DNA from: Streptomyces graminofaciens
GTDB lineage: Bacteria; Actinomycetota; Actinomycetes; Streptomycetales; Streptomycetaceae
Assembly: GCF_030294945.1 (NCBI RefSeq)
Contig: NZ_AP018448.1
Location: forward strand, 9,768,501 to 9,832,500
Direction of reading: 5' to 3'
Length of the DNA stretch: 64,000 nucleotides
Shown one piece after another: positions 54,591-63,477 of the stretch (its first letter is position 1; the number at the start of each line of letters is the position of its first letter). The position numbers and the translations under genes were made by a program. A model generated the notes under the pieces. It was given only the letters and a program-made list of their open reading frames with translations. It was not told where the DNA came from and ran no database searches.

Positions 54591-54812
54591 TCAGGCCATG
54601 ATCAGATAGATCCCGTAGGCCACCGCCGCCGCGCACGCCGCGAAGCAGGCGTACGCCGCTGTCGTGGGGAGTGCCGCCGAGTTGCCGGCGGCCGTGGCGG
54701 TCTCACGCTTGGAGAGGCCGACGATGCCGAGGGTGAACAGGCCGACGAGGGCCACGGTCACCACGAGGCTGACTCCGAAGACGGAGCCGAGGGCTGCCCA
54801 GTCGATGTGCAT
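54591..54812 (-). CDS. Small two-helix membrane protein downstream of pit
   Basis: 73 residues with two hydrophobic segments (about 8-33 and 50-72) joined by a short polar loop SKRETATAAGNSAALP. No family was recognised. It follows the phosphate transporter by 38 bp and precedes the terminator, so it is probably cotranscribed. It may be an accessory subunit of the transporter; this is an inference from position. Confidence 0.75.
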   Translation of the reverse strand: MHIDWAALGSVFGVSLVVTVALVGLFTLGIVGLSKRETATAAGNSAALPTTAAYACFAACAAAVAYGIYLIMA

Positions 54813-54850
54813 GGTGATTCTTCCTCAGGGGGTCGCGGGAGTCGCGGGGC

Positions 54851-56116
54851 TCAGACGGCCGGTGTCGGCGCCGACGGGTTCGCCGGGGTCTCGGCGGCGG
54901 TGGCGGCCGCGGCGGTCGCCGGGGCCGGGATCGTGGCCGTGAGGTCCTCGGCGACCGTGCCGACCGGCGGCGGGGTGACGGCGGCGATCGCCGCGGTAAC
55001 CACACCGGGGGGTTCCTCGGAGTCGTTCACGTTCGTGTGATCGACCACCTCGCGGCGCGAGATCATCCAGATCGCGGCGCTGGAGGCGATGAGGAAGACG
55101 GCGACCAGACCGGTGCCCCAGCCGCCGAACGAGGTCACCCACTCGGCGAGCGCGGCGACGAGCGCGGCGGCCGGGAGCGTCAGACCCCAGGCGACGAACA
55201 TCCGGGTCGCGGTGGACCAGCGGACGACACCGCCCTTGCGGCCGAGGCCCGCGCCCATCACGGCACCGGAGACCGAGTGCGTGGTGGAGAGCGAGAAGCC
55301 CAGGTGCGAGGAGGCCAGGATGACCGTGGCCGCGCTGGTCTGGGCGGCGAAGCCCTGCTGCGGCTGGAGGTCGGTCAGGCCCTTGCCCATCGTGCGGATG
55401 ATGCGCCAGCCGCCCAGGTAGGTGCCGAGCGCGATGGCGAGACCGGCGGACAGGATGACCCACAGCGGCGGGTCCGAGTCGGGCGCGAGGGCGCCACCGG
55501 TGACCAGGGCGAGGGTGATGATGCCCATCGTCTTCTGCGCGTCGTTCGTGCCGTGCGCCAGCGAGACCAGACCGGCGGAGGCGATCTGACCGGCGCGGTA
55601 GCCCTTGCGGGAGGCCTTCTCACTGGTGTGCGCGCCCAGCTTGTACGTCAGCCGGGTGGCGAACGACGCCGCGATGCCCGCGACCAGCGGGGCCGCGATG
55701 GCCGGGATCAGCACCTTGGTGACAAGGACGTCGCCGTGGACGCCGTTCAGGCCGACCGAGGCGATGGTGGCGCCGACCAGGCCGCCCATCAGCGCATGCG
55801 AGGAACTGGAGGGGAGACCGACCAGCCAGGTCACCAGGTTCCAGAGGATGGCGCCGACGAGCGCCGCGAAGATCACCTCTGGCTGGATGCCGGACTCGTC
55901 GACGAGTCCCTTGGAGATTGTGTTGGCGACCTCGATGGACAGGAACGCGCCGACAAGGTTGAGCGCGGCGGACATGGCGACCGCGACCTTGGGCTTCATT
56001 GCGCCGGTCGAGATGGTGGTGGCCATCGCGTTGGCGGTGTCGTGGAAACCGTTCGTAAAATCGAACGCGAGCGCGGTGATCACCACGATCGCGAGGATCA
56101 GCGAGAAGTTTTCCAT
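54851..56116 (-). CDS. Low-affinity inorganic phosphate transporter (Pit family)
   Basis: 421 residues with about ten membrane segments. Both inverted-repeat signature motifs of PiT proteins are present: FDFTNGFHDTANAMAT near the N-terminus and SLAHGTNDAQKTMGII in the second half, with GLPSSSSHALMGGLVGA. It is a proton- or metal-phosphate symporter. The C-terminal 60 residues are a Thr/Ala/Pro-rich cytoplasmic tail. A PHO box lies about 50 bp upstream. By position it matches pitH2 of S. coelicolor (from memory). Confidence 0.93.
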   Translation of the reverse strand: MENFSLILAIVVITALAFDFTNGFHDTANAMATTISTGAMKPKVAVAMSAALNLVGAFLSIEVANTISKGLVDESGIQPEVIFAALVGAILWNLVTWLVGLPSSSSHALMGGLVGATIASVGLNGVHGDVLVTKVLIPAIAAPLVAGIAASFATRLTYKLGAHTSEKASRKGYRAGQIASAGLVSLAHGTNDAQKTMGIITLALVTGGALAPDSDPPLWVILSAGLAIALGTYLGGWRIIRTMGKGLTDLQPQQGFAAQTSAATVILASSHLGFSLSTTHSVSGAVMGAGLGRKGGVVRWSTATRMFVAWGLTLPAAALVAALAEWVTSFGGWGTGLVAVFLIASSAAIWMISRREVVDHTNVNDSEEPPGVVTAAIAAVTPPPVGTVAEDLTATIPAPATAAAATAAETPANPSAPTPAV

Positions 56117-56167
56117 TTACCCGGGCTTCTTTCGGACGTCAGTGACATGTGGACCGTAGGCAGCCTG

Positions 56168-56185
56168 GGTGAACGGAAGATGAAC
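56168..56185 (-). promoter_or_regulatory. PHO box (PhoP direct repeats)
   Basis: On the minus strand GTTCATC-TTCC-GTTCACC: two GTTCA[TC]C units in direct orientation, 11 nt apart, the known Streptomyces PhoP arrangement. Located about 50-70 bp upstream of the Pit start. Confidence 0.75.
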
Positions 56186-56337
56186 TGAGGCGGACCGGAG
56201 GGTGTAGTGATCGGGGTGCCGTCGTTCCGCTTGCGGACGGCGATGTGCCGAATCCCGGCGGAACGACGGGCCCGAACCTCGAACTGAGGTGGAATCCCAG
56301 ACTCCGGAAGCCTCTCATGAGGTCCCGGTGTGAGGGC

Positions 56338-57087
56338 TCAGCCCTTGGCGAACTTCTTGAGCCGGGCCATGGAGCCGTTGAAGAGGTTCTGGTCACCGGG
56401 CAGGCTGCCACTGGCGTTGTCGTGCTGCCAGATCGTCCAGAACGTCCATCCGGCGGGCAGTTCGCCCGCCCCCGCCGAGTCGTAGCGGGCGAGCCACAGC
56501 GGATGGTTCGCGCCGAAGGCCGCGCTGTTGCCGGTGCACGTCTTCCACCAGTGGGTGGTCGTGTAGATCACCGGACGGCGGCCGGTCAGCCGTTTCACCT
56601 CGTCGCTGAAGGACTTGATCCAGTCGACCATCCTGCCGTCGCTCAGGCCGTAGCACTTCTTCTTCCTGTCGTACGGGTTGTATTCGATGTCGAGCGTCGG
56701 CGGCAGCGTCCAGCCGTCCGCGCGCCAGCCGCCGCCGTTGTTCACGAAGTACGCGGCCTGCGTCTTCCCGGACGACTCGTTCGGCACCGCGAAGTGGTAC
56801 GCGCCGCGGATCAGGCCCGCGTCGCGCGACCCTTCGTACTGCTGGTCGAAGTAGGGGTTGCGGTAGGTGGTGGACTCGGTCGCCTTGACGTAGACGAACC
56901 TGGCGCCCTTCGACTTCGCGCTCGCCCAGTCGACGTTCTTCTGGTGCGAGGACACGTCATGCCCCTTGGGCTTGCCGGCGGCCGAGACGTCGATCTCGGC
57001 GAGGGCGGTCCCCCCTAGGGCGAGCGTGGTGACCGCCGCCGCGAGAGCGCGGTTGCGGAGACGGGACGGTTTGCGATCACAGGCCAT
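56338..57087 (-). CDS. Secreted GH25 lysozyme (N-acetylmuramidase)
   Basis: 249 residues with a signal peptide (about 1-36, RNRALAAAVTTLALGGTALA). GH25 active-site pattern: KGHDVSSHQKNVDW (first Asp), FVYVKATESTTY, GAYHF, and PPTLDIEYNPY with the catalytic Asp-Glu pair. The protein ends without a binding domain, so it is a single-domain muramidase like Streptomyces cellosyl. It cleaves peptidoglycan outside the cell. It stands alone with about 200 bp on each side. Confidence 0.9.
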   Translation of the reverse strand: MACDRKPSRLRNRALAAAVTTLALGGTALAEIDVSAAGKPKGHDVSSHQKNVDWASAKSKGARFVYVKATESTTYRNPYFDQQYEGSRDAGLIRGAYHFAVPNESSGKTQAAYFVNNGGGWRADGWTLPPTLDIEYNPYDRKKKCYGLSDGRMVDWIKSFSDEVKRLTGRRPVIYTTTHWWKTCTGNSAAFGANHPLWLARYDSAGAGELPAGWTFWTIWQHDNASGSLPGDQNLFNGSMARLKKFAKG

Positions 57088-57285
57088 GTTTCCCCCCGGA
57101 ATGGCGACATGTACGGCAAAAACATCCGGAGGCTATTGGAAGATCCGCGGATGCCGGTCGATCTCCGGCCAATCACCATCAGAGGTGGATGTATATGCAT
57201 ATGCGCCCTACCGGGGCCCCTGCCGTCCGCCCTACAGTGCCCCCGCCCGCGGGCCGTCCGGACCACCGCCTGGCAGGATCGCGGC

Positions 57286-58011
57286 ATGGCTGAGCAGCGG
57301 GACGACGGACGGGGCGAGCGGGACACGGGCGGGCGCGCACAGGGCGCACGGAACCCGGGCCTGCCGGACGACGTGGCGGGCGCGTGGGGCGAACTCGTCG
57401 CGACCGCCCGCCGGACGGTCGCCGAGGGTCTGGTCGTCGGCACCTCCGGCAACGTCTCCGTACGCGTCGGCGACACCGTCCTGGTCACACCGACGGGCGT
57501 GCCGTACGACCGTCTGACGCCGGCCGACGCGACGGGCGTGGACCTCTCCGGCCGACAGGTCCTCGGCACGCTCCGCCCGACGAGCGAACTCCCCATGCAC
57601 CTGGCGATCCACAACACCACCGACGCCCGCGCCGTGGTCCACACCCACGCCGTCCACGCGACGGCCGTCTCCACCCTCGTCCGCGAGCTGCCGCTGATCC
57701 ACTACATGTCCGGCGCCCTCGGCGGACCCGTCCGCGTCGCCCCCTACGCGACCTACGGCACCGAAGAGTTGGCCGAGAACATGCTCCGCGCCCTGACGGA
57801 CCGCACGGCTTGTCTCCTCCAGAACCACGGCACGATCACATACGGAAACACCCTCTCCGAGGCCTACGACCGCACGGCCCAACTGGAATGGATGTCCCGC
57901 GTCTGGCTGACGGCGTCCTCGGTCCCCGGCCTGTCGCCGACACTGCTCACCCGGGACCAGGTCGCGGAGGCGGGGGAGAAGCTCCGGGAGTACGGACAGC
58001 GGCGGCTTTGA
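57286..58011 (+). CDS. Class II aldolase/adducin family protein (fuculose-phosphate aldolase-like)
   Basis: 241 residues from ATG at 57286. Key blocks: GLVVGTSGNVSVRVGDTVLVTPTG (phosphate loop), PMHLAIHNTTDARAVVHTHAVHAT (zinc-binding His-x-His), and CLLQNHGTITYG (third zinc His). This is the FucA/AraD/MtnB zinc-aldolase fold; the N-terminal 25 residues are a charged, low-complexity extension. The substrate could be fuculose-phosphate, rhamnulose-phosphate or a methylthioribulose-type sugar. No sugar kinase is adjacent. Confidence 0.85.
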   Translation: MAEQRDDGRGERDTGGRAQGARNPGLPDDVAGAWGELVATARRTVAEGLVVGTSGNVSVRVGDTVLVTPTGVPYDRLTPADATGVDLSGRQVLGTLRPTSELPMHLAIHNTTDARAVVHTHAVHATAVSTLVRELPLIHYMSGALGGPVRVAPYATYGTEELAENMLRALTDRTACLLQNHGTITYGNTLSEAYDRTAQLEWMSRVWLTASSVPGLSPTLLTRDQVAEAGEKLREYGQRRL

Positions 58012-58147
58012 GCGGGTTCGAGCGGGACGCTGGGGGAGCGCGGCAGCCGAGTGAGGGCTGTATCCGGTTCCCGACCGGAGACGTGCGCACATCACCCGAA
58101 ACGCACGCCCACTGGCCCACGACCGGCTCCGCCGGGACACTGGAGCC

Positions 58148-59278
58148 GTGCGTGCAGTCAGAGCGGCAGTCGCGGCTGCCGGTGTCGCGTTCGCGGCCGG
58201 GGCGGCCGGTGTCGCCGCCGGCCGGCTGGCCAGTGACGCCGCGCTCAAGGCGCCACCGGGCCGCCCGCTGCCCACGGAACCCCGGCTGACCGTGCACGCC
58301 ACCGCCGCGGGCCGGATCGCGCTGACCCGCGCCTTCGCCTCGCAGCGCCCCGGCACCTACGGCCTCACCGGCGACGACTCCCACGCGGTCGTCGGCGACG
58401 TACTGAACGGCCCCGCCCACTCCGCCGACACCGTCGTACGCCGCCTGGAGCGCGTCACCCACGGCACCCTGGAAGCGGGCGACCGGGTGTGGCTCACCCC
58501 GGCCCTGCACCGCGGCGACCCGGGCGGCGCCCTCGGCCTCGACCACACCGAGGTCGAGATCCCCGGCGAACTCGGCATCCTGCCCGCCTGGTTCGTGCCC
58601 GCGCCCCGCGACACCTGGGTCATCGCCGTGCACGGCCTCGGCACCACCCGCGAACACCCCATGAACATCATGGAGTTCCTGCACCGCCACCGCTTCCCGG
58701 TGCTCGCCCTCGCCTACCGGGGCGACCTCGGCGCACCACGCTCCCCGGACGGCCTGAACCACCTCGGCGAGACCGAGTGGCGCGACGTCGACGCGGCCGT
58801 CCGCCACGCGCTGAGCCACGGCGCCCGGCGGATCGTCCTGCACGGCTGGTCCACCGGCGCCACCATGGCCCTGCGCGCCGCCGAGCACTCCGCGCTGCGC
58901 GACCGCGTCACCGGCCTCGTCCTGGACTCGCCCGTCCTCGACTGGCCGGCCACCCTGCGCGCCCTCGCCACGGCCCGCCGCACCCCCGGCGCCCTGCTGC
59001 CCCTCGCGGTCCGCGCCGCCCAGGGCCGCGTCGAGGGTCTGCGCGGCGACTCCGACGACCAGACGGCCGTCCCGCCGCGGCTCAAGGCGCCGACCCTGAT
59101 CTTCCACGGCCCGGACGACGTCGTCGCCCCCTGGGACGCCTCCCGCCGCCTCGCCGCGCTCCGCCCCCAGCAGATCTCCCTGCGGACCGTCCGGAACGCC
59201 CCGCACGGCGCCATGTGGAACGCCGACCCCGCCGCCTACGAAGAGGCCCTCCGCCGCTTCCTCACCCCGCTCATGTGA
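58148..59278 (+). CDS. Alpha/beta hydrolase with N-terminal membrane anchor or signal
   Basis: 376 residues from GTG. An Ala/Gly-rich hydrophobic segment (residues 5-30) suggests a signal or anchor. The hydrolase domain starts near residue 130: TWVIAVHGLGTTREHPMNIM (oxyanion HG), nucleophile Ser in LHGWSTGATMA (GxSxG), acid in FHGPDDVVAPWD, and His in NAPHGAMWN. The family resembles BAAT/BEM46-like and YqkD-type hydrolases of unknown substrate. It follows the aldolase by 136 bp. Confidence 0.85.
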   Translation: MRAVRAAVAAAGVAFAAGAAGVAAGRLASDAALKAPPGRPLPTEPRLTVHATAAGRIALTRAFASQRPGTYGLTGDDSHAVVGDVLNGPAHSADTVVRRLERVTHGTLEAGDRVWLTPALHRGDPGGALGLDHTEVEIPGELGILPAWFVPAPRDTWVIAVHGLGTTREHPMNIMEFLHRHRFPVLALAYRGDLGAPRSPDGLNHLGETEWRDVDAAVRHALSHGARRIVLHGWSTGATMALRAAEHSALRDRVTGLVLDSPVLDWPATLRALATARRTPGALLPLAVRAAQGRVEGLRGDSDDQTAVPPRLKAPTLIFHGPDDVVAPWDASRRLAALRPQQISLRTVRNAPHGAMWNADPAAYEEALRRFLTPLM

Positions 59279-59573
59279 GTCCGGAGGTCACCTCCGCGCA
59301 CGGTCGGCGGCGCTGTGGTGCTCACCCCGTCGACGGATAGGTACGTTCCATTCCGCTTCCGGCCCCACCACGGCGATCCGCACCCCGGACGAACCCTCGC
59401 ACACCCCTCCCAACCACCCTCGTACTGCCCCTGTGGCGGCCCCTGTTCGGCCTTCCTCCCGCCCTCCTCCGGCCCCCGCCGAGCCTCCGGGGAACCCCGT
59501 GCGTTGGCCACCCCTGTCGCCCGCTGTGACATTCCGTTTGGGTTTTCGGACCGTCAACCGGAAGACTGCCCCC

Positions 59574-60971
59574 GTGACGTCCCGTAACCCGCGCGACTCC
59601 AGGCTCCGACTCGTCAGCCCGCGAACCCTGGCCGCCGCTCCCCGAGCAGCAGTGACCCAGCGCCGCAGACCGGCCCCCCGGCCGCCGGAGGGCACCCCGC
59701 CACCCGCGGAACTCGCCCGCATGGCCCGCGCCGGCCTGGCGGCCGCGGCCCGTGTCGCCCGCTGGGCCGACGCGGCCCTGCGCCCCGGCCGCGACAGCGC
59801 GAGCCCCGACGGCAAGGGCACCCTCTCCGAGGCGACCGCCGGCCGGGCCGCCGCCGAACTGGGGCTGACCCCGGATCAGGTCCGCCACGACTGGGACACG
59901 GCCCGACTGGCCGGCCTCGTCGAGGTGCACGGCGACAGCGCCCGTCCCGGCTGGCGACTGCGCGCCTGGAACCGCGACGACAGCGCCGTACTGCGCGGCT
60001 GGGTCGCCTTCTTCGACGCCTGGTCCATCGCCCACCCCGAGCCCGCGGACCGTGAGCCCGCCGCCGTCGCCGAGGTCGTCTCGGCGATGCCCCAGGTGCT
60101 CTCCTTCCTCCAGCTCTCCGCCGGCCCCGTCCCCGTGGAGCAGCTCCTCGACCTCCTCGAACAGCGGGTCACCGAACTGCGCACCGAGCGCTGCGAGATC
60201 CCCTACGTGCCGCAGCCCGAGCGAACAGCCGAGCCCGGCCCCGACGACACCCCGCTCGCCCCGCTCCTCGACTGGGCCCTCGACGCCCTCGCCTCCGTCG
60301 GAGCCCTCACCTGCGGCGACGGCCAGGCCACCCTCACCCCGCTCGGCAGCTGGGCGGTGTGGGTGAAGCTGGAGCAGATCTGCGTCGCCGCGCAGAGCCC
60401 CGCCGGGAACATCGAGGTGTCCGCCGAGGACATGCTCCGCGGCTGCGCCCAGCTCCGCCCGAACGCGGCCCGCGCCGAGTACCGCGCCTGGCTCGCCGCC
60501 CGTCCCGTCGGCGGCGCCGTCACCGAGCTCATCGCCGCCGCCCGCGGCGAGGACGCCCTCATCCGCGGCCTCGCCTTCGAGGCGCTGCGCGTCGTCGGCG
60601 CCCCCGCCGAGCCGGACGTCCGTGCCGTCGTCGACGAGACCCCGCTGCGCCCCTACGCGCTGCTGTGGCTCGCCGAGCACGACGGCGCCGACCCCGAGGA
60701 CGCGCACGAGGTGCTCACCCGCGAGGAGGCCACCTGGCTCTGGGTGGACACCGCCGCGGCCGTCGCCGACCACGGCGAGGCCCCGCTCCTCGTACGGCAT
60801 CTGGAGTCCGCCGTGCAGGCCACGGTCCCCGCGCTGCTCGACGAGGTCCGCGCGGTCGGGCACCCCCGCACCGTGCAGGTCCTGGTCGCCCTCGCCGCCG
60901 CCCACCCCGACCCGGCGCTCGCCAAGGCCGTCCGCAGGGCCGCCTTCCAGGTGCACACCGGAGGCAGCTGA
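59574..60971 (+). CDS. Conserved hypothetical helical protein
   Basis: 465 residues from GTG at 59574 (CCGGAAGA about nine bases upstream). I do not recognise the family. Residues 1-50 are basic and Pro-rich. Residues 60-130 contain a winged-helix-like stretch (GTLSEATAGRAAAELGLTPDQVRHDWDTARLAGLVEV). The C-terminal half (about 290-460) is Ala-rich helical with repeat-like spacing (ALIRGLAFEALRVVGAP, ALLDEVRAVGHPRTVQVLVALAAAHPDPALAKAVRRAAF), suggesting HEAT/armadillo-type repeats. Cytoplasmic. The 295 bp upstream show no gene. Confidence 0.75.
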   Translation: MTSRNPRDSRLRLVSPRTLAAAPRAAVTQRRRPAPRPPEGTPPPAELARMARAGLAAAARVARWADAALRPGRDSASPDGKGTLSEATAGRAAAELGLTPDQVRHDWDTARLAGLVEVHGDSARPGWRLRAWNRDDSAVLRGWVAFFDAWSIAHPEPADREPAAVAEVVSAMPQVLSFLQLSAGPVPVEQLLDLLEQRVTELRTERCEIPYVPQPERTAEPGPDDTPLAPLLDWALDALASVGALTCGDGQATLTPLGSWAVWVKLEQICVAAQSPAGNIEVSAEDMLRGCAQLRPNAARAEYRAWLAARPVGGAVTELIAAARGEDALIRGLAFEALRVVGAPAEPDVRAVVDETPLRPYALLWLAEHDGADPEDAHEVLTREEATWLWVDTAAAVADHGEAPLLVRHLESAVQATVPALLDEVRAVGHPRTVQVLVALAAAHPDPALAKAVRRAAFQVHTGGS

Positions 60972-61032
60972 CCGGGGAACGCGGGGGAAGAGCCGGAGGC
61001 GACGGCGGCCGACGCGGCGCCCCGGCCCGGCG

Positions 61033-61446
61033 TCAGACCGCTATGTCCGGGGCGTACGTACCGAAGCTCCACACATTGCCCTCGACGTCCCGGGCCATGT
61101 AGTCCCGCGAGCCGTAGTCCTGGTCCGTCGGGGGCATCAGGATCTCCACGCCGTGCTCCACGGCCCGCCGGTGATGGGCGTCCACGTCGTCCACGACGAT
61201 GTAGACGCCCGCGGGCCCGGCGCCCTTCATCGCGGTGTCGAACACACCGCCGCGGCCCTTGGAGCCGAGCATCACCGCGCCGTTGCCCTGCACCAGCTCC
61301 GCGTGCAGCACCGCGCCGTCCTCGTCCTCGTACACGGACAGTTCACTGAAGCCCAGCCCCTCCGTGAGCAGCTTGATGGCCGCCTTGGCGTCCGCGTACA
61401 ACACCGTCGGATAGATACTCGGACGGCCCTCGCCCTTTCCCGCCAT
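61033..61446 (-). CDS. VOC (glyoxalase/bleomycin-resistance) family protein
   Basis: 137 residues from ATG at 61446 with GGAGAGGG about ten bases upstream. A VOC beta-alpha-beta-beta-beta module: PTVLYADAKAAIKLLTEGLGFSELSVYEDEDGAVLHAEL, then GVYIVVDDVDAHHRRAVEHGVEILMPPTDQDYGSRDYMARDVEGNVWSFGT split over the second half. YGSRDYMARDVEGN is the common DxEGN-W ending. Members bind or isomerise small hydrophobic compounds; the specific role is unknown. It is divergent from the ABC-F gene. Confidence 0.87.
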   Translation of the reverse strand: MAGKGEGRPSIYPTVLYADAKAAIKLLTEGLGFSELSVYEDEDGAVLHAELVQGNGAVMLGSKGRGGVFDTAMKGAGPAGVYIVVDDVDAHHRRAVEHGVEILMPPTDQDYGSRDYMARDVEGNVWSFGTYAPDIAV

Positions 61447-61629
61447 GCCGATCACGCCCTCTCCCCGGCCCGGAATCCCACCTGTCGCCCAGTCTCGCAC
61501 CGGCCACCGACAACGCCATCCCGACCGCGAGACCCGACGGAACCGACACAGACCGGTGTCCGGCGCGGCGGTGACCGATACCACGTGAGGCCTTGCGGCC
61601 ACGGCGGATAACCGCTTGCTGCCCCCAGT

Positions 61630-61635
61630 TAGAAT
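61630..61635 (+). promoter_or_regulatory. -10 element of the ABC-F leader transcript
   Basis: TAGAAT ends six bases before the ATG of a seven-codon frame, which would place the transcript start at or next to that ATG. No good -35 is seen. Confidence 0.55.
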
Positions 61636-61641
61636 TGGCCC

Positions 61642-61665
61642 ATGGCCATTCTCCTCGCGCATTAG
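61642..61665 (+). CDS. Leaderless seven-codon leader peptide (MAILLAH) upstream of ABC-F
   Basis: ATG at 61642, stop TAG at 61663-61665. The -10 spacing implies a leaderless start. A GGCGGG/CCCGCC pair (61668-61673 and 61688-61693) follows at once and could form an attenuator hairpin before the ABC-F gene 58 bp downstream. Short leader frames of this kind control several antibiotic-resistance ABC-F genes. Existence as a translated peptide is inferred. Confidence 0.5.
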   Translation: MAILLAH

Positions 61666-61723
61666 ACGGCGGGAACGTCCTCAGCCGCCCGCCCGCCACC
61701 CAAGTCCGCCCTGGAGTCTGTCC

Positions 61724-63322
61724 GTGATCTCCGCCTCCGGTATCGAGCTGCGCGCCGGTGCCCGTGTCCTCATCGAGTCCGCCACCTTCCGCGTCGCCAA
61801 GGGCGACCGCATCGGCCTGGTCGGTCGCAACGGCGCCGGCAAGACCACCCTCACCAAGTGCCTGGCCGGTGAGGGCCTCCCGGCCGGCGGCACCATCACC
61901 CGCTCCGGCGAGGTCGGCTACCTCCCGCAGGACCCCCGCACCGGCGACCTCGACGTCCTCGCCCGCGACCGTGTTCTCTCCGCCCGCGGCCTCGACGTAC
62001 TGATCCGCAAGATGCGCGAGAACGAACAGCGCATCGCCAACGGCCAGGGCTCCACCCGCGAGAAGGCCATGCGCCAGTACGAGCGGCAGGAGACGGAGTT
62101 CCTCACCAAGGGCGGATACGCCGCCGAGGCCGAGGCCGCCACCATCGCCGCCGCGCTGAACCTCCCCGACCGGGTGCTCGGACAGCCGCTGCACACGCTC
62201 TCCGGCGGTCAGCGCCGCCGTATCGAGCTGGCCCGGATCCTGTTCTCCGACGCCGACACCCTGCTGCTCGACGAGCCGACGAACCACCTCGACGCCGACT
62301 CGATCGTCTGGCTGCGCGACTACCTCAAGACCTACCGCGGCGGCTTCATCGTGATCTCCCACGATGTCGACCTGGTCGAGACGGTCGTCAACAAGGTGTT
62401 CTACCTGGACGCCAACCGCGCCCAGATCGACGTCTACAACATGGGCTGGAAGCTCTACCAGCAGCAGCGCGAGGCCGACGAGAAGCGCCGCAAGCGCGAG
62501 CGGCAGAACGCCGAGAAGAAGGCCGCCGCGCTGCACTCGCAGGCCGACAAGATGCGCGCCAAGGCCACCAAGACCGTCGCCGCGCAGAACATGGCCAAGC
62601 GCGCCGACCGGCTCCTCGCCGGCCTCGACGCGGTACGGGTCTCCGACAAGGTCGCCAAGCTGCGCTTCCCCGATCCCGCGCCCTGCGGCAAGACCCCGCT
62701 CACCGCCGAAGGCCTGTCGAAGTCGTACGGCTCGCTGGAGATCTTCACCGACGTCGACCTGGCCATCGACAAGGGCTCCCGCGTCGTCATCCTCGGCCTC
62801 AACGGCGCCGGCAAGACCACCCTCCTGCGCCTCCTCGGCGGCGTCGAGAAGCCCGACACCGGCGAGGTGATCGAGGGCCACGGCCTCAAGCTCGGCTACT
62901 ACGCACAGGAGCACGAGACCCTCGACCCGGAGCGCACGGTCCTGGAGAACATGCGCTCCGCCTCCCCCGACCTGGACCTGGTCGAGATCCGCAAGACGCT
63001 CGGCTCGTTCCTGTTCTCCGGCGACGACGTCGACAAGCCGGCCGGGGTCCTCTCCGGCGGCGAGAAGACCCGTCTCGCGCTCGCGACCCTCGTGGTGTCC
63101 TCCGCGAACGTCCTCCTCCTCGACGAGCCGACGAACAACCTCGACCCGGCCAGCCGCGAGGAGATCCTCGGCGCGCTGCGCACCTACAAGGGCGCGGTCG
63201 TCCTCGTCACCCACGACGAGGGCGCGGTCGAGGCGCTCCAGCCGGAGCGGATCATCCTGCTGCCGGACGGCGTCGAGGACCTGTGGGGCGCGGACTACGC
63301 GGATCTCGTCGCACTCGCCTGA
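61724..63322 (+). CDS. ABC-F family ATPase (translation factor, Rv1473-like)
   Basis: 532 residues from GTG at 61724 with GGAG eight bases upstream. Two ABC domains without membrane segments: Walker A GRNGAGKT (34-41) with LSGGQRRR and LLLDEPTNHLD, then GLNGAGKT with LSGGEKTR and LLLDEPTNNLD. Between them a charged helical linker (YQQQREADEKRRKRERQNAEKKAAALHSQ and on) acts as the P-site tRNA interaction motif of ABC-F proteins. From memory it resembles mycobacterial Rv1473. Likely role: clearing stalled or drug-bound ribosomes. A tiny leader frame lies upstream. Confidence 0.92.
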   Translation: MISASGIELRAGARVLIESATFRVAKGDRIGLVGRNGAGKTTLTKCLAGEGLPAGGTITRSGEVGYLPQDPRTGDLDVLARDRVLSARGLDVLIRKMRENEQRIANGQGSTREKAMRQYERQETEFLTKGGYAAEAEAATIAAALNLPDRVLGQPLHTLSGGQRRRIELARILFSDADTLLLDEPTNHLDADSIVWLRDYLKTYRGGFIVISHDVDLVETVVNKVFYLDANRAQIDVYNMGWKLYQQQREADEKRRKRERQNAEKKAAALHSQADKMRAKATKTVAAQNMAKRADRLLAGLDAVRVSDKVAKLRFPDPAPCGKTPLTAEGLSKSYGSLEIFTDVDLAIDKGSRVVILGLNGAGKTTLLRLLGGVEKPDTGEVIEGHGLKLGYYAQEHETLDPERTVLENMRSASPDLDLVEIRKTLGSFLFSGDDVDKPAGVLSGGEKTRLALATLVVSSANVLLLDEPTNNLDPASREEILGALRTYKGAVVLVTHDEGAVEALQPERIILLPDGVEDLWGADYADLVALA

Positions 63323-63410
63323 TCGAACCGTCGATCAACTGCCTGGCAGGGGTTGATCAACTGCGGCTGGATCATTCGGCCCATCGGTGATCCATCATCT
63401 GTGTGAGATC
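63302..63410. promoter_or_regulatory. Cluster of seven GATC sites upstream of gbn
   Basis: GATC begins at 63302, 63321, 63333, 63355, 63370, 63389 and 63407, with two more at 63505 and 63637. Four bases of this composition are expected about once per 400 bp. GATCAAC (63333-63339) and GTTGATC (63352-63358) form an inverted repeat. The downstream gene encodes the GATC-binding protein Gbn. This 357-bp gap holds otherwise only the terminator below. Confidence 0.7.
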
Positions 63411-63442
63411 TCCTCGTACCGAGGTGTGTCCTACATCGATTT

Positions 63443-63477
63443 CACGGCCGAGCCCTTCTGTACTGAGGGCTCGGCCG
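63443..63477 (+). terminator. Terminator after the ABC-F gene
   Basis: A perfect 13-bp stem ACGGCCGAGCCCT / AGGGCTCGGCCGT with a 9-nt loop, about 120 bp past the ABC-F stop and upstream of gbn. Confidence 0.85.

Noticed and set aside
59279..59573. Possible small gene in the gap before the hypothetical helical protein
   Set aside because: The open frame is Pro/Ser/Arg-rich, has no ribosome site and matches no family; treated as non-coding.
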